Shown piece after piece: positions 8,618 to 16,784 of a stretch of 31,142 nt of DNA (position 1 is its first letter; every line of letters starts with the position of its first letter). The notes beneath the pieces were generated by a model that saw nothing but the letters and a program-made list of their open reading frames with translations, ran no database searches and was not told the origin of the DNA. A program made the position numbers and the translations under genes. This DNA comes from an uncultured Collinsella sp. (GTDB lineage: Bacteria > Actinomycetota > Coriobacteriia > Coriobacteriales > Coriobacteriaceae): NCBI GenBank assembly GCA_900547025.1, contig UREZ01000012.1:1-31142 (forward strand), given 5' to 3'.

Positions 8618-9521
8618 ACTCACCAGCGAGCAGAGACTCTCGCGCGCCATCGACATCATGGAGGCCCTCTACGCCGCCGGCGAGAGCGGCATGACACGAG
8701 CCGAGATTTGCAGCCGCTTTGACATCACAGGGGTGTCGCTCGACGAGATTCTCGAGATCGTCTCGACGCTCGCGGACCGAGAATCGGGCGCGCGCATCAT
8801 CTGCGAATGCCGCGGCGAGCGTGTGGTCCTCACCGGCGACGCCGGGCGTGTTCTACCGTTGCGCCTGAGTGCCGCCGAGGGCGCTGTGCTCAACCACGAA
8901 CTTGAATCGTTGGGGATCGAGCCACAGACGGCAGCCCGGATTCGGCATGCTCTTCTACCCGAAGAGCTCGGCTATAACCAGCGCGTCTTTGACACCGTCA
9001 ACCACGGGTCGCACTGGCAGCAGCTGAGCTGCGCCATTCAGGACGGCGTTCGCTGCCGCATCTCGTATCGCTCGATGGACGATGCACGGCCACGCGAGCG
9101 TCTGGTCGACCCCTTGCGCATTACGGCAAACGGCGACCAAACATACTTGATTGCCTGGGACATCGCAGTCGATGAGCAGCGCACCTATCGCATGGATAAA
9201 ATCGAGGGACTCACCTTGACGGAAGACTCCGTCGTGTCTCACGCACCGGACGTCGCATCCCTCCACGATTCCCTTGCCCGGACGCAGCATAGCGCAAAGC
9301 TCCTGACGCCATTCGATATGGCGGAGCATCTGGAGTGGGCCGGCATCACCCTAATCGAGCGCGGCGGGGCAGACATGGCAACGGTAACTGTGCATTACGG
9401 CTCCGAGCGTTGGCTACTGAGCCAGGTAATCGCAGCGGGCGGAGCCATCCGCATCTTGGATGACCCCGCCCTGTCAAAGCGCCTGTGCGATATGGCAAAA
9501 ACCCTCGTCTGTCCGCTTTAG
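8604..9521 (+). CDS. pafC: WYL-domain transcriptional regulator, PafC-like
   Basis: 305 aa from the ATG at 8604, inside the last codons of the pafB-like gene, so translation is probably coupled. An upstream TTG at 8583 is also in frame but lacks a ribosome site. An N-terminal helix-turn-helix (SRAIDIMEALYAAGESGMTR, SRFDITGVSLDEI) is followed by the WYL domain: RCRISYRSMDD, ERLVDPLRI, TYLIAWD, QRTYRMDKIEGL, the classic (W/Y)(Y/L)-containing core. A C-terminal effector domain (VTVHYGSERWLLSQVI) follows. The partner upstream is the PafB-like protein and the two probably act as a heterodimer. Its stop codon overlaps the stop of the convergent dinG-like gene by 3 nt. Confidence 0.82.
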   Translation: MPVRKLTSEQRLSRAIDIMEALYAAGESGMTRAEICSRFDITGVSLDEILEIVSTLADRESGARIICECRGERVVLTGDAGRVLPLRLSAAEGAVLNHELESLGIEPQTAARIRHALLPEELGYNQRVFDTVNHGSHWQQLSCAIQDGVRCRISYRSMDDARPRERLVDPLRITANGDQTYLIAWDIAVDEQRTYRMDKIEGLTLTEDSVVSHAPDVASLHDSLARTQHSAKLLTPFDMAEHLEWAGITLIERGGADMATVTVHYGSERWLLSQVIAAGGAIRILDDPALSKRLCDMAKTLVCPL

Positions 9522-12412
9522 CGCCGCCGCTCGTGGCGTGCGCGCCACAGTTGCAGATAGTGCCCGATCTGCGCCGATTCGATGCGCTGGTAGGAGCTCG
9601 TGGGCAGCGACGTTAAGAACTTCTTTCCGTAGCCCTTCGTCACCAGGCGCGGGTCGGCCAGAATCAGCACGCCGCAATCGGTCGACGAGCGGATAAGGCG
9701 GCCGGCCGCCTGCTTGACCTCGAGCACCGCCTCGGGCAGCGAATAGCGCGCCCAAGCGCGGTCTTCGCGCAGGTTGCGCTCGCACGAGAGCGGGTCCGTG
9801 GGACTCGAGAACGGCAGCTTGGGAATGATGACGCAGCGCAGCGTCTCGCCGCTGGCGTCGAACCCCTCCCAGAAGGCCTTAAGCGCAAAAAGCGATGAAG
9901 TCGGCTCGTTGATAAACCGATCGCGCAGGCGACGAGGAGATGAGTTGCGCTGCTGGCAGTTGAGCTCCAGACCCGCACGGGCCATCTTGGGCTCAACGCG
10001 GGCGTACAGGTCTTCCATGTCGCGCCGATTGGTGAACAGTGTGAGCACCGATCCGTCCATGGCAAGATGGGCGTCGACCAGCACGCGCTCGAGCGCCGTA
10101 AGATAGCTCTCGCGATCGCGCGGATCGGGGATATCGCCCGCAACGACTACAGCCATGTTCGAATCGAAGTCGTAGCTCGAGTCCAAGTGCAGCGATGAGG
10201 ATGTTGAAGCGCCGATGCGATCGAGGCCGACCGCGTGGTTAAAGTGTTCGAAGCTTTTGGACACCGTCATGGTCGCCGAGGCAAAGATAGCCGTGTGAAC
10301 CTCGGGCAGCCACTCGGTTGCCAAGGCCTCGCCAATGTCGATGCGCTCTGCGGTCATTGACTCTCCGCCGGCACGCAGCCTGCGATTGACCTGCAGCGAA
10401 TACACGTAGTGTTCATCGGTGCCATCAATGATGAGTTTGAGGTTCTCGGCCAGCTCGTGCAGGCGGCGCGAGATATCACCCAGGTCGACAACAACCTCGG
10501 GCTTGTCGGCGGCGACGGCTTGCACCAGCGCGTCGACGCTCTTGTCAGCCTGTTCCAATACGTCGATGGCAGCGTAGGCCGACTGTAAGAAATCATGCCA
10601 GTCGTCAGATTCGCGCAGCTCGGGGCCAATCCATAGATTGGCATTGTCATAACCCCCACGGGCACGGCGACCGAGCTCGCGAACGCCATCGAACACGTCG
10701 GCGATTGCCATGCTCGCGCGCGCAACCATCGACGTCGCCTTGGCAGTAAGGCCCAGATAGAGCGTAGAGCCCTCGGAGGTTGCCAAATCACGGGAAACCT
10801 GGCTTAGCGCACCGGTGCTCGAGCCACCCAGACGCTCAAACAGAACGCGTGATTCGTCCGCCGATACCACGCGCGCCCACTGACGGCGTGCCTCGCGCTC
10901 GATGGAATGGGCCTCGTCGATTACCCAATGACGAATCGGAGGCAAAATCCTGCCCTCGGCCGCGACATTGCGGAACAGCAGGGAATGGTTGGTGACCACC
11001 ACATCGGCATGCGCCGCACGACGACGAGCGCCGTGGACCAAACATTTATCAGGGAAAAACGGGCAGAGGCGACGAGCACACTCGCGCGAGGCCGTCGTAA
11101 AGTCGGGGCGGTTGACGCTGCGCCACCGAATACCAAGCGAGTCGAGGTCGCCATCGGCTGATTGGCAGACGTACGCCATAATGACCGCGACCGCCGTGAG
11201 CGTGTCCGCCGGATCGCGCTTGGTGGCAATCTCGACCTGGCCGCGGCTCATGCGCTCAAGCTTGCGCAGGCATGGATAGTGGTCATACCCCTTGAGAGCG
11301 CAAAATGACAGACCACCGCCTAGTTGCTCGGCAAGTTTTGGCAGCTCATGGTACATGAGCTGGTCTGCAAGATTGTTCGATTTGGTCGCAATACCAACCG
11401 TGATGTTGTTACGGCGTGCCGCCTCGGCAAAAGGCACCAGATAGGCCATCGATTTGCCGACGCCCGTGCCCGCCTCAATTACACGATGAGTGCCCGTGAC
11501 CAGCGCATCGCGGACCTCGAGCGCCATCGCGATCTGCTCATCACGCGGCTCGTAGGTGGGATACATGCGATTGACCAGGCCACCGGGCGCATAGTCTGCC
11601 TCAATCTCCTCACGACTCGGCATCTTGAGGACCGGCAGTTCGTCGGCGTCCACCCGATCGTCGGCGCGATCGGCCTTGAGAACGTCAGCACGAGCGGCGC
11701 TGAGAGAGAAGATAGAACCAGGGTTCTGCCCTGCCAAGAATGAGAAGATAGGACGATAGGACCAAGGCACATCCGGATGCATGTCGGCTAGGCGCGCCAT
11801 GAGGCCCTGAGGCAAGTCGGTGAGCGCCACGAGCAACACGCGCCATACGCCACACAGGGCGTCGACGTCAGCATTGGCACGGTGTGATACCGAGTCACAG
11901 CCAAACAGATCGGCCATAAAAGACAACTTGTGCGAGGCCAGGCGAGGAAGCGCGATGCGCGACAGCGCCAGCGAATCGATCCAAATATCGCTCACGTTGA
12001 CGCCGCCTTTGACCGACTCGATAAACGAGCGGTCGAACGTGGCGTTATGTGCGATCACCGGGCAACCACCGACAAAATCGGCGAGAGCGGCGACGGCCTC
12101 AACGGCCGACGGGGCATCCGCCACATCGGCATTTGTAATGCTCGTGAGCTCGGTAATCTCGGCGGGAATCAGCTGTTTGGGATGCACGAAGGTATCGAAG
12201 CGGTCGACGATCTCGCGGCCCGAAAGACGGGCCGCCGAGATCTCGATCAGCTCGTTGTCCTGCACCGAAAGACCTGTGGTCTCGGTATCGAGGACAATCA
12301 CATCTTCCTCGATAAGGCCGAAGGACTGCGTTTTGGCGCGTTCGGCAAGCGTGGCATAGGAGTCGATGACAAACTGCGGCGTTCCTGACGAAACCGCGTC
12401 CTCGATTAGCAT
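9518..12412 (-). CDS. dinG: DnaQ-family exonuclease fused to DinG-type DNA helicase
   Basis: 964 aa. Residues 35-200 are a DEDDh 3'-5' exonuclease: Asp42/Glu44 in LDTETTGL, VIAHNATFDRSF, and HRANADVDA with the catalytic His. The rest is an XPD/DinG-like superfamily 2 helicase with Walker A EAGTGVGKS, DEAH box VIDEAHS and late motifs such as FWEGFDASGE and QAAGRLIRS. Cysteines in YPCLRKL, AYVCQSADG and CARRLCPFFPDKC, placed after Walker A, fit the 4Fe-4S cluster domain of this family. The architecture and length match the Firmicutes DinG (YpvA) type. It likely unwinds damaged or structured DNA and R-loops. The ATG lies inside the end of ddl (7-nt overlap), so the two are translationally coupled. 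Confidence 0.9.
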   Translation of the reverse strand: MLIEDAVSSGTPQFVIDSYATLAERAKTQSFGLIEEDVIVLDTETTGLSVQDNELIEISAARLSGREIVDRFDTFVHPKQLIPAEITELTSITNADVADAPSAVEAVAALADFVGGCPVIAHNATFDRSFIESVKGGVNVSDIWIDSLALSRIALPRLASHKLSFMADLFGCDSVSHRANADVDALCGVWRVLLVALTDLPQGLMARLADMHPDVPWSYRPIFSFLAGQNPGSIFSLSAARADVLKADRADDRVDADELPVLKMPSREEIEADYAPGGLVNRMYPTYEPRDEQIAMALEVRDALVTGTHRVIEAGTGVGKSMAYLVPFAEAARRNNITVGIATKSNNLADQLMYHELPKLAEQLGGGLSFCALKGYDHYPCLRKLERMSRGQVEIATKRDPADTLTAVAVIMAYVCQSADGDLDSLGIRWRSVNRPDFTTASRECARRLCPFFPDKCLVHGARRRAAHADVVVTNHSLLFRNVAAEGRILPPIRHWVIDEAHSIEREARRQWARVVSADESRVLFERLGGSSTGALSQVSRDLATSEGSTLYLGLTAKATSMVARASMAIADVFDGVRELGRRARGGYDNANLWIGPELRESDDWHDFLQSAYAAIDVLEQADKSVDALVQAVAADKPEVVVDLGDISRRLHELAENLKLIIDGTDEHYVYSLQVNRRLRAGGESMTAERIDIGEALATEWLPEVHTAIFASATMTVSKSFEHFNHAVGLDRIGASTSSSLHLDSSYDFDSNMAVVVAGDIPDPRDRESYLTALERVLVDAHLAMDGSVLTLFTNRRDMEDLYARVEPKMARAGLELNCQQRNSSPRRLRDRFINEPTSSLFALKAFWEGFDASGETLRCVIIPKLPFSSPTDPLSCERNLREDRAWARYSLPEAVLEVKQAAGRLIRSSTDCGVLILADPRLVTKGYGKKFLTSLPTSSYQRIESAQIGHYLQLWRARHERRR

Positions 12413-13371
12413 GCAATGCCCGCTCGACGAAGGCCCATACGAATCAGGCTGTCACAGACCTGCGGGAACGTCATGTCGTCGGTGTGGCGGATCTCGTCCG
12501 GATACAGCGACGTATCGGTCATGCCGGGAATGGTATTGGTCTCGAGGATAACGGGGCCGTCCTCACTCACGATAAAGTCGCTGCGCGAGATACCCAGGCA
12601 ACCGAGGGCCTTGTGAGCAGCACAGGCAAGCTCCTGAGCGCGAGCGTAATTCTCGGGTGAAATCTGCGCCGGAATGCGATGGATGTCCGTAGGGTCGACA
12701 TATTTCACGTCCAGATCGTAGAACTCGCAGTCCTCGGGTTTGCGAATCTCGACAATCGGCAGAGCGCGCACGTCGTCCTCGCCGTACACACCGACGGTGA
12801 TCTCGGTACCCTCGATGCACTTCTCGACCAGCACTTTGTCGCCGTACGCAAACGCCTTGGCGATTGCCGCGGGCAGCTCGGAGGGCTCATGGACCAGGGA
12901 AATGCCATAGCTGGAACCGTTGACGGCCGGCTTCACAAAGCAGCGCCCGCCACAAACCTCGACGATATGATCGATATCGACTTCATCGCCCACCTCGAGC
13001 GCGAGGCCGGGGGCAATGGGAATGCCCGCCTTGGCGTACAGGAGCTTAGAGACCTCCTTGTCGGCACCGCAGGCGCTGGCAAGCACGCCCGAGGCCGTGT
13101 AGGGGATACCCAGGGTCTCCATGGCGCCCTGCATGGCGCCATCCTCGCCGCCGGCACCGTGCATGGCGATAAACGCCACGTCAAAGCCGCCGGTCGCCAT
13201 GGTTACCATAAAATCATCGGCAGCCGTGTCGAGCAGCTCCACCGAAGTGTAGCCGGCCTCCTTCAAGGCAACCACGACGTTCTTTCCCGAATTGAGCGAG
13301 ATCTCGCGCTCAGCGGAATGACCGCCCGCCAAGACCGCTACGTGCATGTTCTCTAGGCTTTTACCCGGCAT
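12406..13371 (-). CDS. ddl: D-alanine--D-alanine ligase
   Basis: 321 aa, near the usual family length. ATG 13371 has GAGGAGG 9 nt upstream. An internal ATG at 13347 (MHVAVLAGG) is the homologous first methionine in many orthologues, but it lacks the ribosome site. The enzyme joins two D-alanines with ATP for peptidoglycan precursors. Motifs are LAGGHSAEREISLNSG (N-terminal ATP-grasp), FIAMHGAGGEDGAMQG, FVKPAVNGSSYGISLV, EKCIEGTEITVGV and ETNTIPGMTDTSLYP (Mg and substrate binding). It heads a two-gene unit with the dinG-like gene and is divergent from rlmN across 85 bp. Confidence 0.95.
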   Translation of the reverse strand: MPGKSLENMHVAVLAGGHSAEREISLNSGKNVVVALKEAGYTSVELLDTAADDFMVTMATGGFDVAFIAMHGAGGEDGAMQGAMETLGIPYTASGVLASACGADKEVSKLLYAKAGIPIAPGLALEVGDEVDIDHIVEVCGGRCFVKPAVNGSSYGISLVHEPSELPAAIAKAFAYGDKVLVEKCIEGTEITVGVYGEDDVRALPIVEIRKPEDCEFYDLDVKYVDPTDIHRIPAQISPENYARAQELACAAHKALGCLGISRSDFIVSEDGPVILETNTIPGMTDTSLYPDEIRHTDDMTFPQVCDSLIRMGLRRAGIAC

Positions 13372-13456
13372 GGGCAGACTCCTCCTCTATAATTTCTGCA
13401 GCTGATACCATATTGTAGCGATACCCTCTACGTTTCCCCAAAATCGAAAGGCTTCC
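13372..13456. promoter_or_regulatory. Divergent ddl / rlmN control region
   Basis: This 85-bp AT-rich gap carries the ddl ribosome site (complement of 13381-13387), AT-rich -10-like hexamers on both strands (TATAAT at 13388-13393 on +; TATTGT near 13411) and the rlmN AAAGG site. Because the genes diverge, it must hold both promoters. I cannot assign -35 elements with confidence. Confidence 0.4.
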
Positions 13457-14509
13457 ATGAATCCCAGGACTAAATCTCAGGACATTCGCGACTTGAGCCA
13501 AAACGATATTCGCGAGCTCGTGGCCGAGCTTGGCCAGCCCGCCTTCCGCGCGAAGCAGCTCATCGAATGGGTCTTTGAGAAGAACGTTTGTTCGTTTGAC
13601 GATATGACCAACCTTCCCAAGGCTTTCCGCGAGCAGCTTAAAGAGGCTTTTGCCTTTGACACGCCGGCTGAACTCACCAAGCAGGTTTCCAAAGATGGCT
13701 CTCGCAAGTATCTGCTCGAGTACCACGACGGCGTTTCCGTCGAGACCGTCGGCATGCCCCGTCGTAACAAGCTTTCCGTCTGCGTTTCCACCCAGGCAGG
13801 CTGTGGCATGGGCTGTGCCTTTTGCGCTACCGGTCTCAACGGCCTCAAGCGCTCTCTGACCGCTCAAGAGATCGTCGACCAGGTACTTCATGTATCCAAC
13901 GACTTTGGCGAGCGCGCCACGAGCGTTGTCTTCATGGGCCAGGGCGAGCCGTTTGCCAACTACGACGAGGTTCTCAAGGCGCTGCGAATCCTCAACGACC
14001 CCGATGGCATCGGTATCGGCGCTCGTCACCTCACCGTCTCTACCAGCGGCGTTATTCCCGGTATTCGCAAATTTGCCGACATCCCCGAGCAGTTCACGCT
14101 TGCCGTTTCCCTGCATTCCGCCATCCAGTCGACGCGCAATAAGCTCATGCCCGGTGTTAAGAAGTACACGCTGCTTCGCCTTCACGAAGCGCTTCAGCTC
14201 TACACCGAGAAGACCGGCCGCCGCCCGACCTATGAGTATGCCATGATCGAAGGCGTCAACGATACGAATCCCGAAATGCAGGCGCTCTGCGACTTCTGCG
14301 AGGGAACGCTGTGCCACGTTAACCTCATTCAGCTTAACGACATCGAGGGTAGCCCGCTCAAGCCGTCGCCGATTCATAAGGTTGAGGATCTTCAGCGTCG
14401 TCTTGAGTCCCGTGGCATCGAGACCACGATTCGTAACTCCCGTGGTAACGATATTGACGCCGCTTGTGGACAGCTGAAGCAGCGCTTCAAAGTTCAGAAG
14501 AACGCATAG
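13457..14509 (+). CDS. rlmN: 23S rRNA A2503 / tRNA A37 C2-methyltransferase
   Basis: 350 aa, ATG with AAAGG upstream. Radical-SAM enzyme that methylates C2 of A2503 in 23S rRNA and A37 of some tRNAs. The cluster motif CxxxCxxC is Cys116/Cys120/Cys123 (CGMGCAFC). Cys109 and Cys337 match the two extra catalytic cysteines of E. coli RlmN (C118 and the methyl-carrying C355), which supports RlmN over unrelated radical-SAM proteins. Other signatures are VFMGQGEPFANYDEV and LTVSTSGVIPGI. Codon use is richer in T-ending codons (CGT, GTT) than in neighbours, suggesting good expression. It is a single-gene unit ended by the hairpin at 14547-14583. Confidence 0.95.
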   Translation: MNPRTKSQDIRDLSQNDIRELVAELGQPAFRAKQLIEWVFEKNVCSFDDMTNLPKAFREQLKEAFAFDTPAELTKQVSKDGSRKYLLEYHDGVSVETVGMPRRNKLSVCVSTQAGCGMGCAFCATGLNGLKRSLTAQEIVDQVLHVSNDFGERATSVVFMGQGEPFANYDEVLKALRILNDPDGIGIGARHLTVSTSGVIPGIRKFADIPEQFTLAVSLHSAIQSTRNKLMPGVKKYTLLRLHEALQLYTEKTGRRPTYEYAMIEGVNDTNPEMQALCDFCEGTLCHVNLIQLNDIEGSPLKPSPIHKVEDLQRRLESRGIETTIRNSRGNDIDAACGQLKQRFKVQKNA

Positions 14510-14527
14510 GGGAGTCGCATCCCAAAA

Positions 14528-14543
14528 CGTTTCATGTGAAACA
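14528..14543. other. Degenerate parS-like site
   Basis: CGTTTCATGTGAAACA differs from the parS palindrome TGTTTCACGTGAAACA at positions 1 and 8 only. It lies 18 nt after the rlmN stop and about 2.2 kb from the perfect sites. ParB binding here is possible but weaker. Confidence 0.4.
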
Positions 14544-14546
14544 TCG

Positions 14547-14588
14547 AACGACCCCGGTTACAGAATATGCAACCGGGGTCGTTTCATT
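14547..14588 (+). terminator. rlmN terminator
   Basis: A perfect 13-bp stem (14547-14559 with 14571-14583) has an 11-nt loop and is followed by TCATTTATT. Confidence 0.75.
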
Positions 14589-14634
14589 TATTGACCTTAA
14601 TTTTGAATCAGCTGCTACCTGTCCCATTTTTACG

Positions 14635-14680
14635 GCCAAAATAAGGGGTCCTTGTCTCATGAATCAGACAAGGACCCCTC
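14635..14680 (-). terminator. Terminator of the rsmG-parA-parB transcription unit
   Basis: A perfect 14-bp stem (14644-14657 with 14666-14679) has an 8-nt loop. Leftward transcripts end in TTATTTTGG, and the hairpin sits 28 nt past the last gene of the leftward cluster. Confidence 0.75.
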
Positions 14681-14707
14681 AAAATATGCTGAGTAATTGT
14701 TAGGTAC

Positions 14708-14962
14708 CTAATAGCCTACATTTTCCCATTGGTTGCTAACCCAACTTTGGTTAATCTTGGGATTCTTCGTTACCTGAGCAGTACGCATGGCAACATCTTC
14801 GGTCATAACATCCATTTTCTTTTTGGAAGTATCGACGATATCTTGCGCGCCACGAAGCAAACGACCTCGCAGTTCATCGTCTGTCGCGATCTTATAGCCA
14901 GCAAAGGCACCAGCCACGACAGTCGTAGCCAATGCAATCGCTGTTAAAATCTTATTCCTCAT
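14708..14962 (-). CDS. Small membrane-anchored YtxH-like protein coupled to parB
   Basis: 84 aa from the ATG at 14960-14962, with AAGGAGG 5 nt upstream. An in-frame TTG at 14980 lies before the ribosome site and is rejected. An N-terminal hydrophobic segment (about residues 5-25, with Gly/Ala facing) is followed by a charged amphipathic helix (DDELRGRLLRGAQDIVDTSKK). This resembles YtxH-type small proteins, a call based only on pattern. It overlaps the end of parB by 11 nt, so expression is probably coupled to ParAB. Function is unknown. Confidence 0.65.
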   Translation of the reverse strand: MRNKILTAIALATTVVAGAFAGYKIATDDELRGRLLRGAQDIVDTSKKKMDVMTEDVAMRTAQVTKNPKINQSWVSNQWENVGY

Positions 14963-15857
14963 CTTGGCCTCCTTGATCAAACTGAATCATTTCGCCAAGA
15001 ATACGAGAGAGCTCTTCCTCGTCTTTAAACTCAATCTCAATCTTATTCTTTCCACGCGAGCTCTTCACACGCACGTTGGTATTAAATACCTGACGAAGCA
15101 CGCGGGCAGCCTTTTTAAAAGACTGAGGCGTTGCAGGTCTCGGCGTCTTAGGTGTCTCTCCGGCAGAAAACAACGGAGCAAGATTTTCTGTCGCTCTTAC
15201 GGAAAGGCCCTCTGCAACAACTTTCTCTGCAAGTCGAATACGCGCGTCTTCATAGGGAACCGCAAGAATCGCACGTGCATGACCAGCAGTAAGTTTGCCC
15301 TCAAAAATCATCTGCTGAACTACTTCGGGGAGATCGAGCAGACGCAGTGAGTTTGTAATTGCAGAGCGTGACTTGCTTACTGCCTTCGACAATGCCTCTT
15401 GGGTCATACCGCTGGCATCGATAAGCTGACGATAGCCCTTGGCCTCTTCGACGGGATTCAGATCAGAACGCTGAAGGTTTTCGATAAGAGCAAGAGCAAG
15501 CATCTCTTCATCATTTACCTCTTTAATGATGACTGGCAATTCTTCAAGGCCAGCAAGCTTTGACGCCTGGTAACGACGCTCACCAGCGATGATCTCATAG
15601 CCGTTTCCATGCTTGCGAACCAAAAGCGGCTGCAAAACGCCATGTTCTTGGATTGACTCGCTCAACTCGCGAAGTTCGGTTTCGTTAAAGTGAATTCGCG
15701 GCTGGTTAGGGTTGGGAACAATATCCTCAATAGGTAGTTTCGTTTCAGATGCAGCCTTTGACGCGGATGCAGCCGAACCACCGGTCTCATACTCGGCCTC
15801 TGAGACCAAAGCATTGAGTCCACGTCCCAATCCACCACGTTTCTTTACACTAGGCAC
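14952..15857 (-). CDS. parB: Chromosome partitioning protein ParB
   Basis: 301 aa, GTG start with GAGGTGA upstream; the start overlaps the parA stop by 8 nt. CTP-dependent clamp that loads at parS and slides, organising the origin and recruiting SMC and ParA. N-terminal ParA-contact segment is KRGGLGRGLNALVSE. The CTPase/N domain has NPNQPRIHF, ETELRELSESI and GERRYQASKLAGL. ENLQRSDLNPVEEAKGY and the helix-turn-helix TQEALSKAVSKSRSAITNSL bind parS. The C-terminal segment (RVLRQVFNTNVRVKS, EEELSRIL) dimerises. Three perfect parS sites lie just upstream of parA. Base composition is lower in GC than most neighbours. Confidence 0.95.
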   Translation of the reverse strand: MPSVKKRGGLGRGLNALVSEAEYETGGSAASASKAASETKLPIEDIVPNPNQPRIHFNETELRELSESIQEHGVLQPLLVRKHGNGYEIIAGERRYQASKLAGLEELPVIIKEVNDEEMLALALIENLQRSDLNPVEEAKGYRQLIDASGMTQEALSKAVSKSRSAITNSLRLLDLPEVVQQMIFEGKLTAGHARAILAVPYEDARIRLAEKVVAEGLSVRATENLAPLFSAGETPKTPRPATPQSFKKAARVLRQVFNTNVRVKSSRGKNKIEIEFKDEEELSRILGEMIQFDQGGQDEE

Positions 15858-16650
15858 GCTTGATCACCTCTTTTGCAAGGTTCATATACGCTTTTGCACC
15901 CTTATTTTGAGGTGCATAGGTAATTACCGGTTCTCCAAAAGACGGTGCTTCGGAGATTTTAACCGTACGGGGGATCAGCGTCTTAAACGCCTTGTCACCA
16001 AAGTACGATTGAACCTCCTCAACAACCTGATTCGATAGAGAAGTACGCGAGTCATACATGGTCATAAGCACACCATAGGTGTCTAAGCCCTTGTTCAGAC
16101 GTGATTTAACCATCTTCATTGACTCAAGCAGCTTCGTAACGCCCTCGAGTGCATAATACTCGCACTGGATCGGAATCAAAACGCTGTCTGCCGCGGTCAA
16201 GGCGTTGATAGTAAGCAGGCCGAGCGAAGGGGGACAGTCAATGAAAATAAAATCGAACTCGTCCTGAATCGGCTCAAGCAAATCTTTGAGGCGGGTTTCA
16301 CGAGCGATTGCGCTTACGAGCTCAATTTCCGCGCCTGCAAGCTGAATTGTAGCCGGAATTACGAATACCTTTTTGCAATTTGTATCAAGAACAAGCGATT
16401 CTGCCGGCACATCATTCAACAATGCATCATAGATGCAGTGATCAAGGTCTTCTTTTTCAATTCCGAATCCACTGGTGCTGTTTCCCTGCGGATCAAAATC
16501 GACAATCAGCGTCTTACGACCCTGCTCGCCCAGTGCCGCCGCAAGGTTTACAGCCGTCGTTGACTTACCAACGCCGCCTTTTTGATTGATAATTGCAATG
16601 ATACGCGTGTCTTTTGCGCTCTTAGAACGCTTAACGTCGCGAAATCCCAC
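15850..16650 (-). CDS. parA: Chromosome partitioning ATPase ParA (Soj)
   Basis: 266 aa, GTG start with AGGAGG 4 nt upstream. Deviant Walker-A P-loop ATPase: INQKGGVGKSTTAVNLAAAL near residues 20-40, DFDPQGNSTSG, FIDCPPSLGLLT (Walker B) and PRTVKISEAPSFGEPV near the C-terminus. The short basic N-terminus (RDVKRSKSAKD) lacks a helix-turn-helix, so this is a chromosomal (type Ib-like) ParA rather than an autoregulating plasmid one. It binds DNA nonspecifically as an ATP dimer and is stimulated by ParB to drive origin segregation. It is followed directly by parB. Confidence 0.95.
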   Translation of the reverse strand: MGFRDVKRSKSAKDTRIIAIINQKGGVGKSTTAVNLAAALGEQGRKTLIVDFDPQGNSTSGFGIEKEDLDHCIYDALLNDVPAESLVLDTNCKKVFVIPATIQLAGAEIELVSAIARETRLKDLLEPIQDEFDFIFIDCPPSLGLLTINALTAADSVLIPIQCEYYALEGVTKLLESMKMVKSRLNKGLDTYGVLMTMYDSRTSLSNQVVEEVQSYFGDKAFKTLIPRTVKISEAPSFGEPVITYAPQNKGAKAYMNLAKEVIKRA

Positions 16651-16689
16651 GGTCCCTCCTGGTGTGTATTGAAGCTGTCAAACGGAGGA

Positions 16690-16705
16690 TGTTTCACGTG
16701 AAACA
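16690..16705. other. parS site 1 (perfect)
   Basis: The 16-bp palindrome TGTTTCACGTGAAACA matches the bacterial parS consensus at every base. It lies 40 nt upstream of the parA start codon, in the parA leader. Confidence 0.93.
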
Positions 16706-16728
16706 TTCCGATTCAATATCAACCGCCA

Positions 16729-16744
16729 TGTTTCACGTGAAACA
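16729..16744. other. parS site 2 (perfect)
   Basis: Second exact copy of the parS palindrome, exactly 39 bp from site 1 (start to start). Confidence 0.93.
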
Positions 16745-16767
16745 CTGCAAGTTGTTAGTATCTATTA

Positions 16768-16783
16768 TGTTTCACGTGAAACA
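16768..16783. other. parS site 3 (perfect)
   Basis: Third exact copy of the parS palindrome, again 39 bp from site 2, ending one base before the rsmG stop codon. Confidence 0.93.
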
Positions 16784-16784
16784 T

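Noticed and set aside
14464..14703. Short open frame after rlmN on the + strand
   Set aside because: It runs through two terminator hairpins and a parS-like site and has no coding character.
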